From contig URDK01000048.1 of NCBI GenBank assembly GCA_900546485.1, forward strand, positions 1-19,453: a DNA stretch of 19,453 nucleotides. The letters are read 5' to 3'. This document shows positions 7,564 to 14,813 of this stretch, in pieces. A program made the position numbers and the translations under genes. Below the pieces are notes generated by a model. It worked only from the letters and a program-made list of their open reading frames with translations. It was not told the origin of the DNA and did not search any database. The stretch's first letter is position 1. Every line of letters begins with the position of its first letter. This DNA is from an uncultured Eubacteriales bacterium (GTDB lineage: Bacteria > Bacillota > Clostridia > Oscillospirales > Oscillospiraceae).

Positions 7564-8157
7564 ATGAGCAAGGTTTACGGTTACATCCGCGTGTCGAGCA
7601 CCGACCAGAATGAGGACAGACAGCTGGTGGCTCTGAGGGAGCGCGAGGTTCCTGAACAGAATTTGTATATGGATAAGCAATCAGGCAAGGACTTTGAGCG
7701 TCCGGAATACCGCCGCATGGTAAAGCGGCTCAAAAAGGATGACCTGCTCTATGTCAAAAGCATAGACCGCCTCGGCCGCAATTACGGCGAGATACTCGAT
7801 CAGTGGCGGTTGCTGACAAAGGAGAAAGGCGTCGACATCGTGGTCCTGGATATGCCGCTCCTGGACACGCGAAACGGCAAGGACCTGATGGGCACGTTCA
7901 TAGCCGACCTGGTGCTGCAGATTCTCTCCTTCGTGGCGCAGAGTGAGCGTGAGAACATCCGCCAGCGTCAGGCTGAGGGCATAGCGGCCGCCAAGGCACG
8001 CGGCGTGCCCTTCGGACGTCCCACGCTGCCTCTGCCTGAAAACTTCGAACAGGTCGTGGCACGGTGGCGCAGGAAGGAGATAAACTTTGCCTCTGCGCTA
8101 GAGCAGACCGGTATGCGCCCGGCAACCTTTTACCGGCGTCTGAAGGAAATAGAGTAA
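7564..8157 (+). CDS. Small serine recombinase (resolvase/invertase family)
   Basis: A 197-residue site-specific recombinase. The catalytic domain begins VYGYIRVSSTDQNEDRQ, with the nucleophile serine at residue 11 and Arg9, then SGKDFERPEY and the conserved DRLGRN (68-73). A long helix (~120-145) leads to QSERENIRQRQAEGIAAAKARG and FGRP, and the last ~40 residues form a helix-turn-helix (FASALEQTGMRPATFYRRLKEI). The length is that of Tn3-type resolvases and Hin/Gin invertases, not of large integrases. AAGGAGGT at 7547-7554 precedes the ATG by 9 bases. No transposase or clear inverted target pair lies nearby, so it may be a domesticated or stand-alone resolvase. The family is firm; the target is unknown. 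Confidence 0.93.
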   Translation: MSKVYGYIRVSSTDQNEDRQLVALREREVPEQNLYMDKQSGKDFERPEYRRMVKRLKKDDLLYVKSIDRLGRNYGEILDQWRLLTKEKGVDIVVLDMPLLDTRNGKDLMGTFIADLVLQILSFVAQSERENIRQRQAEGIAAAKARGVPFGRPTLPLPENFEQVVARWRRKEINFASALEQTGMRPATFYRRLKEIE

Positions 8158-8188
8158 AAAATCGGGACAGGCTTCTGCCTGCCCCGAT
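8155..8188 (-). terminator. Terminator of the second SLH gene
   Basis: Arms ATCGGGACAGGC (8161-8172) and GCCTGCCCCGAT (8177-8188) pair with one mismatch around TTCT. On the minus strand the stem is followed by a run of T (A-run 8156-8161 on +), so it ends the SLH transcript. On + there is no T-run, though the stem may slow read-through from the recombinase. Confidence 0.8.
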
Positions 8189-8193
8189 AACTA

Positions 8194-10290
8194 TTATATG
8201 CTTGCCCAGCGCATCAGAATTGCCGCGGTTTGCGCTCTGGTTGCCGTGACAGAGGGATACGTCTCACCGTTCTCGTCACCTTCGATTACCCCTTCGCTCA
8301 GGGCCCAGGCCATCGCGTCAAGCGCCCAGACGCTCACATTCTCTATACTGGATACGGCTGCATTGTCTCCAACCCCAGGTTCACCGGCCAAACGGTAGAG
8401 CATGGTCACGAGCTGTTCCCGCGTTACAGAGTCCCCGGGGGCTTCACCGTCTGAGATACCGTTTTCCATTGCCCACTCACGAGCTTCGGCGTACCAGACG
8501 CCGCCGTCCGTTTCAACACCGGACGCGCGTGCGAGCACTGTCCAGATCATAGCGCGGCTCAGCTTCATGTCCGGCGCAAAGCAGTTGTCGCCAACGCCGT
8601 TCATCAGCTCGCAAGAGCTGACATATTCCACGGCGTCAAAGAACCAGTCGTCAGGAGAAACGTCGACGTACTCAAGTTCAGGAGCATAAGACTCATCCGC
8701 TTCGTCTCCAGAATCATTTGTATTCGGGAGCGCTGCCCAAACGGGATGAAATGCGGCGTCACCACGGATGACGACTGTTTCGCCGGCGTCATATGTGCCG
8801 ACTGCGCTCTGCCAGCCAATAAAAATGCGGTTGCCGTTTACCGGAGCCTCGGGCAAATTGAAGGTGAAGCCCTCGGGCATGACACGGGTGAACTCTTCGT
8901 CTTGTCCGCTGCCCGAGACGCTGACGGTGCAGTTTTTGAGACCGGCGCTGGCGCCTACTCCTTTGATTCTGACACCGCTGGCGTCACCAGCATACGCGAG
9001 AGCCTCGTCCGCGGAGGAGAAATAGGTGAACCAGCCGTCACCGCGGTCAACTTCGAAATTCAGCGTGTCAGCAGCGTATTTTGCAACTGAGGCGCTGAAA
9101 CTGCCGCCGTAGATGGATATATTCTCGGGAAGAGAACAGTTGTACAGACCCGAAATGCTGAACACATCGTTATTGCCGTTGGAGACAGAAATGATGCTGC
9201 CACCCGATATAGATACCTCGCCGTCGCTGGATATTGCCCCGCAGGAGTCGCCATCCGCTGCGGAGGGAGAATTGGAACCCGCAAAAACCGAGCCTCCGCT
9301 TATATTTACCGAGCCGCCGCAAAGGCCGCCGACGTGCTGTGGGGAAGAGCTGGAAGCGAGGGAACTCTGACGAATGAGCTTGCCGCCGCCAAAGGCTGAA
9401 ACACTTGTGCTATCTCCGGAAATGCATATCAGCCCGTTTTCGACGCTAATCCCGGCGCTGACACTGCTGTTGCTGCCGGACGCTGCAACTTTGGCTCCAC
9501 CTGTTATCTCCACCAGGTTGCCGTCAGAGTGTATGCCGGAACTTACAAGGCTTGAATCTGCTGCAACCGAGGTGAGACTGCCACCGGAAACGACGACGTC
9601 GCCGGTACACCTTATTCCATAGCTTTCCTCAGCGGCGGAAGCGCCGGCTGCACTCACGGAGGAGTCGGAAAGCGTAAGGGGGCCGCTGACATTGATGCCG
9701 CAGCTGACGAGTGCAGCTTCATCGTCGATACTTGAGGCAGTCAACGTGGCTTTATTGACGCTTAGTGATACAGCGGCGAATATACCGGCGGAGAAGCTGT
9801 TGGAGCTCCTGACGGTCATTCCGCCTTCGACATATACATCAGCTCCGTAGCTGATGCTGATGCCTCCAGTCGCATAAATGCCAAAACTGTTTGATGAGCC
9901 TGTGCCGGACATGTATACTTTTAGTGCGCCGTTGCCAACGATGCTGATAGAACCAAGCGAGTAGATTCCATACGCAGAGGTGGAGCTGGACCCAGCGGCA
10001 CTGAGGGTGATAGTGTTGACACTTCCGTCTGCCAGCTCAATCGTTGCACCGTCCGGAAGCCTCAACGCAAATATACAATTTCGGGATGCAGCGCGGGTGA
10101 CTTCTGCTTCAAGGCCGCTCAAAGTGAGAGTCCTGCTTTCCGCGTCCCACTTCCATCCGTCGCCTTGAGGCTCTGCTTTGGAGGAAGTAAAGTCCAACGC
10201 CTCACCGCTGCTGACAGCCACGGCTGATAGGGGAAAACACAGCAGGGACAAAAGGACAACCAGAAAGAAGCAACTAAACGCATGTTTCAT
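8194..10290 (-). CDS. Secreted SLH-anchored repeat protein
   Basis: A 698-residue secreted protein. Residues 1-25 are a signal peptide (MKHAF, hydrophobic core, cut after AVA). Residues ~45-430 are Ser/Gly/Ala-rich short repeats of the type (Y/S)GI.S.G.I.ISGGS, likely a right-handed beta helix. About 455-520 hold an InlB-like repeat (GFTFNLPEAPVNGNRIFIGW...FHPVWA). After an acidic linker, three SLH repeats fill ~545-698 (VSPDDWFFDAVEYV, VWYAEAREWAMENGISDG, ATRAQTAAILMRW). It should be anchored to the wall polymer and display the helix; a carbohydrate or adhesive role is guesswork. The ATG at 10290 follows GGGTGAT. The SLH part is paralogous to the gene end at 1-248, in opposite orientation. 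Confidence 0.88.
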   Translation of the reverse strand: MKHAFSCFFLVVLLSLLCFPLSAVAVSSGEALDFTSSKAEPQGDGWKWDAESRTLTLSGLEAEVTRAASRNCIFALRLPDGATIELADGSVNTITLSAAGSSSTSAYGIYSLGSISIVGNGALKVYMSGTGSSNSFGIYATGGISISYGADVYVEGGMTVRSSNSFSAGIFAAVSLSVNKATLTASSIDDEAALVSCGINVSGPLTLSDSSVSAAGASAAEESYGIRCTGDVVVSGGSLTSVAADSSLVSSGIHSDGNLVEITGGAKVAASGSNSSVSAGISVENGLICISGDSTSVSAFGGGKLIRQSSLASSSSPQHVGGLCGGSVNISGGSVFAGSNSPSAADGDSCGAISSDGEVSISGGSIISVSNGNNDVFSISGLYNCSLPENISIYGGSFSASVAKYAADTLNFEVDRGDGWFTYFSSADEALAYAGDASGVRIKGVGASAGLKNCTVSVSGSGQDEEFTRVMPEGFTFNLPEAPVNGNRIFIGWQSAVGTYDAGETVVIRGDAAFHPVWAALPNTNDSGDEADESYAPELEYVDVSPDDWFFDAVEYVSSCELMNGVGDNCFAPDMKLSRAMIWTVLARASGVETDGGVWYAEAREWAMENGISDGEAPGDSVTREQLVTMLYRLAGEPGVGDNAAVSSIENVSVWALDAMAWALSEGVIEGDENGETYPSVTATRAQTAAILMRWASI

Positions 10291-10338
10291 TTAGATCACC
10301 CTTTATCAAAAAATCAGGCAAACGCAAGGCTTGAACAT

Positions 10339-10368
10339 ATATTATTAAACTAGCATATTTTTTGACAA
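10339..10368 (-). promoter_or_regulatory. Possible promoter of the SLH gene
   Basis: On the minus strand TTGTCA (10368-10363), 18 bases, then TAATAT (10344-10339) lie about 50 bases before the ATG at 10290. The -35 is good, the -10 only fair. The surrounding DNA is very AT-rich, so chance matches are likely. Confidence 0.4.
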
Positions 10369-10505
10369 AATACAACTGGATTTTACAAATCATGCATTAT
10401 AATACAGCTAACGCGGGCAAAAACAGTATGTTATCGTATGTTGACGCAATAAATGAGATAATTTGCCTGCAAGGGTGAAGGCGACTGCCGCATTTACACA
10501 ACAAA

Positions 10506-10541
10506 AAACGCCGGAGCAAAGCGAACTTTGCTCCGGCGTTT
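10506..10541 (-). terminator. Strong orphan terminator, minus orientation
   Basis: A perfect 16-bp stem (10506-10521 with 10526-10541, loop CGAA) is followed on the minus strand by six T (A-run 10503-10508 on +). No intact gene lies upstream on that strand, only the remnant ending at 10555, 13 bases before the stem. Confidence 0.85.
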
Positions 10542-10554
10542 GGTCAAAGTGTCA

Positions 10555-10674
10555 TTAAGGAAGCTGTGGAAATCCAGTGAAATCAATGGTTTGCAAGCAG
10601 CAATCAAGGCTTTCATTCAAATTAAATGGAAGTAGTGAACCAAATGAACTTAAGAAACGCGACCCGAAAATCTC
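10555..10674 (-). pseudogene. Gene-end remnant A
   Basis: After an in-frame TAA (10677-10675) the minus strand is open for 39 codons, ending ...LDCCLQTIDFTGFPQLP and TAA at 10557-10555, then 13 bases and a strong terminator. The end closely resembles remnant B at 13085-13189 (GLQTIDMTGLFQVL), with the same stop-to-hairpin spacing, and 17 identical bases (10583-10599 against 13112-13128). This pattern suggests the 3' end of a lost gene rather than chance, but I do not recognise the parent protein. The rest of 10291-10846 holds promoters and AT-rich DNA with no intact gene. Confidence 0.4.
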
Positions 10675-10750
10675 TTATATTTTGCCAAGAAACCCAATAT
10701 TTGAATGCTTGCGTTTTGCAGATTGTCAAAATTAATTGAAAGTTCATAAC

Positions 10751-10801
10751 TTCTTTATACATTCTTTATACCTGATAAACACTTATAGGTTATGCTAAAA
10801 T
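10751..10801 (+). promoter_or_regulatory. Promoter and direct-repeat operator of the ABC exporter
   Basis: TTCTTTATAC occurs at 10751-10760 and again at 10762-10771, 11 bases apart (one helix turn), with a weaker TTCATAAC just before. About 22 bases further lies an extended -10 (TGC TAAAAT, 10793-10801) with a weak -35. Direct repeats with this period upstream of a weak promoter are typical for OmpR-family response regulators, which often control peptide-antibiotic exporters. No such regulator is in the window. Confidence 0.45.
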
Positions 10802-10846
10802 CACCTGTCGCTTTTTGTCCAAATATATTGAAAAGGCGGAGATGAT

Positions 10847-11758
10847 ATGGAATATATCTTGCAAACAGATAACTTATCAAAAATTTATGGAGCAAAAACT
10901 GTTCTGAATCATGTGAGTATTCATGTGCCGAAAAAGTCGATCTATGGTTTGGTGGGTAAAAACGGCGCTGGAAAAACCACGCTTATGCGTATTATCTGCG
11001 GCTTGACACAGCAAAGTCAAGGCAGTTATACATTATTAGGAAAGACAAATGATAATTCAGTGCGGAATAACATGGGGATGCTGATTGAAAAGCCAGGCAT
11101 CTATGAGCACATGACTGCGTTAGAAAATTTGCGCTATTTTTCACTGCTGTTTGGCATTCAGCCGCAAGATCATCAAAGAATACTAGAAATGGTTGGACTG
11201 CAAAACGCGGGAAAAAAGAAATCAAGTCAGTTTTCTTTGGGAATGAAGCAACGGTTGGGCATTGCAATCTCTTTGCTTGGAAACCCAGAATTTCTCATAC
11301 TCGACGAGCCGATCAACGGACTTGACCCTGAAGGCGTATATGAGATGCGCAAAATGCTGGAAACGTTGAATCGTGAATATGGTACAACTATCATGATCGC
11401 CAGCCATATTCTAAGTGAATTACATAAGCTGGCTACGGATTATGCAATCATTGATGGTGGATGTCTGATTGATGAGTTCAGTAAGGATACGCTGGAAAGC
11501 GCATGCAGCAGCGGTGTTCAGGTTACGGTTGAGCCGGAATATTTGCAAGATGCAAAAGCGCTCATTGCCTCTCGTTATCCAGATGTTCGATGTGAAGCCA
11601 TTTCCAATCAAAGCTTACGGTTGTATGAAAAAATCAATCCGGCCGACCTCAACCAATACCTGGTGGAAAACAAGGTGCGTGTGTGTGGTCTGGGGGCAAA
11701 CAATGAAGACATTGAGAAGTTTTTTGTCGAAAAACTCTCGGGAGGGCACGAGGCATGA
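10847..11758 (+). CDS. ABC transporter ATPase, BcrA/LanF-like
   Basis: A 303-residue ATP-binding subunit with a full site: Walker A GKNGAGKTT (37-45), signature FSLGMKQR (129-136) in the shortened form usual for bacitracin and lantibiotic exporters, Walker B FLILDEP (149-155, catalytic E154), D-loop NGLDP and switch His187. The ~85 residues after it form a C-terminal extension typical of this group. It would drive the permease encoded next, with which it overlaps by ATGA. By family, such pairs remove or shield from membrane-active peptides (bacitracin, lantibiotics); the substrate here is inferred only. Start: ATG at 10847 behind GGCGGAG. Its AT-rich composition differs sharply from the gene to its left, so it was probably acquired. 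Confidence 0.9.
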   Translation: MEYILQTDNLSKIYGAKTVLNHVSIHVPKKSIYGLVGKNGAGKTTLMRIICGLTQQSQGSYTLLGKTNDNSVRNNMGMLIEKPGIYEHMTALENLRYFSLLFGIQPQDHQRILEMVGLQNAGKKKSSQFSLGMKQRLGIAISLLGNPEFLILDEPINGLDPEGVYEMRKMLETLNREYGTTIMIASHILSELHKLATDYAIIDGGCLIDEFSKDTLESACSSGVQVTVEPEYLQDAKALIASRYPDVRCEAISNQSLRLYEKINPADLNQYLVENKVRVCGLGANNEDIEKFFVEKLSGGHEA

Positions 11759-12495
11759 AGAATTTAATACGCGGACATATTTATCAGCTGAGAAAAGATC
11801 ATTTCTTTTTCGGATGCCTTGCTTTCAGTTGTGCTTTTCTGGTTGTATCGATTCGGCTTTCTTTTTCTCTGGGATCAGTATCAGACGCCGTTACAGGAAT
11901 AGAGAAGTTGCTTGATACTTTTTTGGGTGGTGATATCGTCCTTTATGCCTTCATGTTGTTGACTGCGAACACAGTTGCAGAAGCATATCGCTCTGGTGTA
12001 ATGAAGAACATTGTAGGGCGAGGTATTGCAAAGAAACAATACTATCTCTCAATTATTTTTGCGGTATCTGCCGCATATATATTGGTAATGCTTATAGGCA
12101 GCATAATTGTGGGCGTTCTTGCAGGCAGCAGATTTGGTGTGGGTACAGTTGCTTATCCTGGTTACTATGCTATTTCCGTAATAGCACGCATCCTTTTTAC
12201 AATGGCGCACATTAGCTTTGCACTTACAATGACGATCTACACCAGAAATGCAATTATTGGCTTTGTTTTAGGGCTTGCAATCCCCAATATCCCTAGAATT
12301 CTGGAAATGGTTTTGGGACTTTTTAAAATTTCTGTTGACCTCGATTTTATCAAAATATCAACGCATATGCCGTCCGTTTATGCGGCATCGAATGACTTAT
12401 CGTCATTCTTGCCATGTTTCGCTGTGTTGTGCGGATATCTTATTTTGGCTGTTTTCGTTGGTTTTAAAATTTTAAAGCATCAGGATATTAAGTGA
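11755..12495 (+). CDS. ABC-2-type permease of a peptide exporter
   Basis: A 246-residue membrane protein with about six helices (~20-40, 58-78, 100-125, 138-165, 170-195, 220-240) and a short cytoplasmic N-terminus (MKNLIRGHIYQLRKDH), the plan of ABC-2 permeases such as BcrB and LanE/LanG. AEAYRSGVMKNIVGRGIAKKQYYLS between helices 2 and 3 is the usual coupling segment of this family, contacting the ATPase. The ATG overlaps the ATPase stop, with GGGAGGG upstream. Lantibiotic immunity sets often have two permeases (E and G); only one is present. No peptide precursor or modification genes are nearby, so a self-protection role without local production is the likely reading. Confidence 0.85.
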   Translation: MKNLIRGHIYQLRKDHFFFGCLAFSCAFLVVSIRLSFSLGSVSDAVTGIEKLLDTFLGGDIVLYAFMLLTANTVAEAYRSGVMKNIVGRGIAKKQYYLSIIFAVSAAYILVMLIGSIIVGVLAGSRFGVGTVAYPGYYAISVIARILFTMAHISFALTMTIYTRNAIIGFVLGLAIPNIPRILEMVLGLFKISVDLDFIKISTHMPSVYAASNDLSSFLPCFAVLCGYLILAVFVGFKILKHQDIK

Positions 12496-12540
12496 TTCAA
12501 GTTTGAATATCCGCATATTGCTCTTGAATCTTAATGTTTT
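12494..12540 (+). terminator. Likely terminator of the ABC exporter operon
   Basis: GATTCAAG (12494-12501) pairs with CTTGAATC (12523-12530), and inside it AATAT pairs with ATATT around CCGC. A weak T-rich tail (TTAATGTTTT) follows. It overlaps the permease stop. The stem is AT-rich, so efficiency is uncertain. Confidence 0.5.
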
Positions 12541-13041
12541 GTACACGTCAGGTTCGCCATAGCAACTCGTGCCTTGCCACGGGATTGTAGATTATGCTAA
12601 GAGCTGAACGGTGCGAGCAAATTTCTCTCTGTTGATTGCTGGCGGTCTTGGTAAAGTGTTGGCCCGATTCTTTACTGCGACGAGAGTGTAAAAGTATATT
12701 GCCTGCCGCGTTTGGTTGTGCACCACACTTCATGCTACAGCAGCAGGGCCTTTTACGGTAGCCAAACCTGCTTGGAAATTGAAAACACACTTCATAGAAT
12801 TACAGGCCCATGGGATGATTCCATGCGGCCTGCAATTCTTTAATTATCTCTTGGCAAAACTCTGATGGTAACCGGCAATACTTTTGTAGCCCGGCCTTGC
12901 ACATGTGAAGTATTATCCGTCCCCAAATGTCTGCATAGGGATCGATGTTAACACGCATTCATAACAAAGAGCTAAAAAGATTCTCTCAGGGGGTGCTATC
13001 GAGATTGTGGTGCAGTCGTGCCAGCAAACCCCTATAGATAA
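12541..13041. other. About 0.5 kb with no intact gene
   Basis: Between the ABC exporter and the next operon no frame looks like a complete gene. An 80-codon minus frame (12548-12790) has odd composition (His, Cys, Ser, Arg) and no ribosome site. Another minus frame in 12593-12740 reads VAVKNRANTLPRPPAINREKF and then stops, and a plus frame near 12990-13080 is open for about 35 codons. All look like decayed or chance coding. The stretch also has the palindrome at 12796-12839. It reads as the scar of past insertion and deletion. Confidence 0.5.
12796..12839. repeat. Long imperfect palindrome
   Basis: An 18-base arm starting AGAATTACAGGCC (12796-12813) and a 19-base arm ending GGCCTGCAATTCT (12821-12839) pair with one mismatch and one bulge around GATGATT. 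There is no T-run of length on either side, so it is not a standard terminator. It could be a repeat element or a transposon end. Confidence 0.55.
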
Positions 13042-13071
13042 AAATCCCCCAGCCTTTCGGCTGAGGGATTT
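13042..13071 (-). terminator. Terminator after the ATPase/nuclease operon
   Basis: AAATCCC-C-CAGCC (13042-13054) pairs with GGCTG-A-GGGATTT (13059-13071) around TTTC with one C/A mismatch. On the minus strand it is followed by TTTTT. It is the first terminator below the minus-strand operon ending at 13206 and also follows remnant B by 13 bases. Confidence 0.75.
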
Positions 13072-13084
13072 GGTCCGAGTGGAA

Positions 13085-13189
13085 TTATAGGACTTGGAAA
13101 AGTCCAGTCATATCAATGGTTTGCAAGCCGTCAACAAGAAGTTTTATCCGATAACAAACTTGATTTATAATAAACGGTGGATTAGCACT
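13085..13189 (-). pseudogene. Gene-end remnant B
   Basis: After a TAA at 13192-13190 the minus strand is open for about 34 codons, ending LLVDGLQTIDMTGLFQVL and TAA at 13087-13085. The end matches remnant A (10555-10674): LQTIDxTG, the bases CACT..GACCAAA after the stop, and the same 13-base distance to a hairpin. It lies just below the ATPase stop at 13206. The parent protein is not recognised; the two copies bracket the ABC exporter. Confidence 0.4.
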
Positions 13190-13205
13190 TTACTTTTAAA
13201 CATTC

Positions 13206-14813
13206 CTAATAGACAATACCAAACGAGTCGACAAGACTCATAAATTGTTCACAGTAAATGCTTTGTAGTATATGGCTATTAGGATTTGGTTCATAGTTTA
13301 TTGCGTTTACACCGTCCATATCATAATACTTTGTGCCAGTTGAGTATTCCTCATCTTTCAAGGTGGAAGATAAGATAACCTGTGCTCCGGTCTTCCGGTA
13401 CTCTTTAATCATAATGTTCTCTTTTTGGGTGGACAATTCTCCTTTTCTAAAACAATCTATAATAATTGGGAAATCATGCTTGAGATGCCAGAAAATTGCC
13501 AATGTTCTGCTAAAATAATACTCCTGTTCTTCGCTTCCCGAAAACGTCATGGATTTTGTTGAAAAGAAGTCTTTAAAAACTTGAGTTCCATCAGGATCAA
13601 TGAGCTTATAAAACGAGTTCATGCTTGCAAGGATGCTTTCTTTTACTTTGGCTTGCTTTTGAGAATTTGAATCTTGAAGATTTTGCTCTGTTTCAATTTC
13701 AGATTCAAGTGCATTTTGTTTATCATGCAATTCAGACAGTCGTTTTTCATCCTCACTATAAGTTCGAATCGTTTCAGAGTATATTAGCATATTTGAAACA
13801 GGGACAGGTGTTTTTTGAATTTTTTGGTTTAACTCGTCTTGCTTCTGATTTATTCTCTGCTGTAACTCTGTGCTTTCGGCTGTATATAGAGTGATGGAGT
13901 CAGAAATAGATCGCATAACGTTTTTCCTTACTAAGTCATTTGTTAGTTCAAAGCTCAAATCTCCGCTGATATAAGTAATATTGTTGCTGCCACAGTCTTG
14001 ACAACGTATTTCACCTGATTTTAACTGCGTATTCAAGGAGTTAAGTTCGGAGATGAGGTTTTCCAATTTAATTTTACGATTTATGAGCCGCGCTCGCTTT
14101 TTTTGCATGGTAGAAATAGCATCATTAAGAGCTTGGAATTCCTGCCGTTCCTTTTCCATGTTTTCTCGATCAGCAGTTTTTGAGACTGCGCTCGCAAGCT
14201 CTGGATGTTCACGGTAAAGAGTCAGCCGTTTACTTAAAGATTCAATATTAGATTTACATTTTCTTAGTTCTGATCTCAACGTTTTTAACTTTTCGACGGA
14301 TTCTGTCAGCGTCAGGCAGCCAGAAAGAGCATACAACATATTTGCAAAATCCTGCTTGTTGTAATAGCCGCTATTTACAATATTAGATGGATTACGTCTA
14401 TCCTGACCAACAAAAAACAGTTGGTAGAAAAGCGAGAGATCAACAAGTTTTTGAAAACCATCCTTGATAATGTATGGTAGCGAAAATATATTTTTTGTAA
14501 CGAAGTATTTTAGCTCAGATGTATCATTAAATACTGTTACATTATCTCCCTGTTTAACAGCAATCGTGCTGTTTTTTCGTAGAAACTCGAATATTTCACC
14601 GTTATGTTCGATACTGGTATAAAAGTAATATGATTTGTAGTTAAAACCACTCGGAAAAATTGGCTCATTTCCCAAAGCATACATCATTCCTTGGAAGATA
14701 ATAGTTTTTCCTTTATTATTGTCGTTACTAAAAATTACGTTCACTCCATTAGTAAGGCGATCCTCTATGAACGATTCTTGGGTATTTCCACAGCCTGTTT
14801 TAAGAATTTTCAC
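13206..14813 (-). CDS. Small Rad50/SMC-like ABC ATPase with CxxC hook
   Basis: A 535-residue ABC-type ATPase built like a miniature Rad50/SMC. The head begins with a divergent Walker A SNDNNKGKT (29-37, Lys36), followed by MMYALGN. A possible Q-loop lies at VGQDRR (135-140). Two coiled-coil arms (~170-268 and ~300-395) meet at a CQDCGS turn (C271, C274), a hook-like zinc motif. Then come a signature-like FSGSEEQ (424-430), Walker B FPIIIDCF (448-455, D453) with a downstream acid E459, and a switch region ILSST (480-484). Start: GTG at 14813, since AAGGAGGG lies 8 bases upstream inside the preceding gene; the two genes overlap by 14 bases. By family and context it is likely the sensor/motor of a defence system (Lamassu LmuB-like or ABC-3C-like). 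Full Rad50 is far longer and pairs with Mre11, absent here. Confidence 0.8.
   Translation of the reverse strand: MKILKTGCGNTQESFIEDRLTNGVNVIFSNDNNKGKTIIFQGMMYALGNEPIFPSGFNYKSYYFYTSIEHNGEIFEFLRKNSTIAVKQGDNVTVFNDTSELKYFVTKNIFSLPYIIKDGFQKLVDLSLFYQLFFVGQDRRNPSNIVNSGYYNKQDFANMLYALSGCLTLTESVEKLKTLRSELRKCKSNIESLSKRLTLYREHPELASAVSKTADRENMEKERQEFQALNDAISTMQKKRARLINRKIKLENLISELNSLNTQLKSGEIRCQDCGSNNITYISGDLSFELTNDLVRKNVMRSISDSITLYTAESTELQQRINQKQDELNQKIQKTPVPVSNMLIYSETIRTYSEDEKRLSELHDKQNALESEIETEQNLQDSNSQKQAKVKESILASMNSFYKLIDPDGTQVFKDFFSTKSMTFSGSEEQEYYFSRTLAIFWHLKHDFPIIIDCFRKGELSTQKENIMIKEYRKTGAQVILSSTLKDEEYSTGTKYYDMDGVNAINYEPNPNSHILQSIYCEQFMSLVDSFGIVY

Noticed and set aside
1..10290. Inversion of the whole 8-kb segment between the two oppositely oriented SLH gene ends
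   Set aside because: The two SLH ends are similar in protein but clearly diverged in bases, so homologous exchange is unlikely, and no matching recombinase sites are seen at both ends.
10398..10541. A small RNA read on + from TATAAT (10398-10403) to the hairpin at 10506-10541
   Set aside because: There is no acceptable -35 box at 16-18 bases, and the hairpin's T-run is on the minus strand, so it does not terminate a plus-strand RNA well.
10847..12495. A complete lantibiotic gene cluster
   Set aside because: Only one ATPase and one permease are present; no precursor peptide, modification enzyme, protease or regulator was found nearby.
12548..12790. An 80-codon minus frame as a small gene
   Set aside because: No ribosome site, odd His/Cys/Ser/Arg composition, and a competing frame in the same place looks equally coding-like; better treated as degenerate DNA.
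13062..13090. A tRNA gene on the minus strand ending CACTCGGACCA
   Set aside because: Only the last bases resemble a tRNA 3' end; no T-arm, anticodon arm or D-arm can be folded upstream.
13206..14813. True Rad50 or RecN
   Set aside because: The protein is far too short, lacks an Mre11 neighbour, and its operon partner is a nuclease-like protein of another fold.
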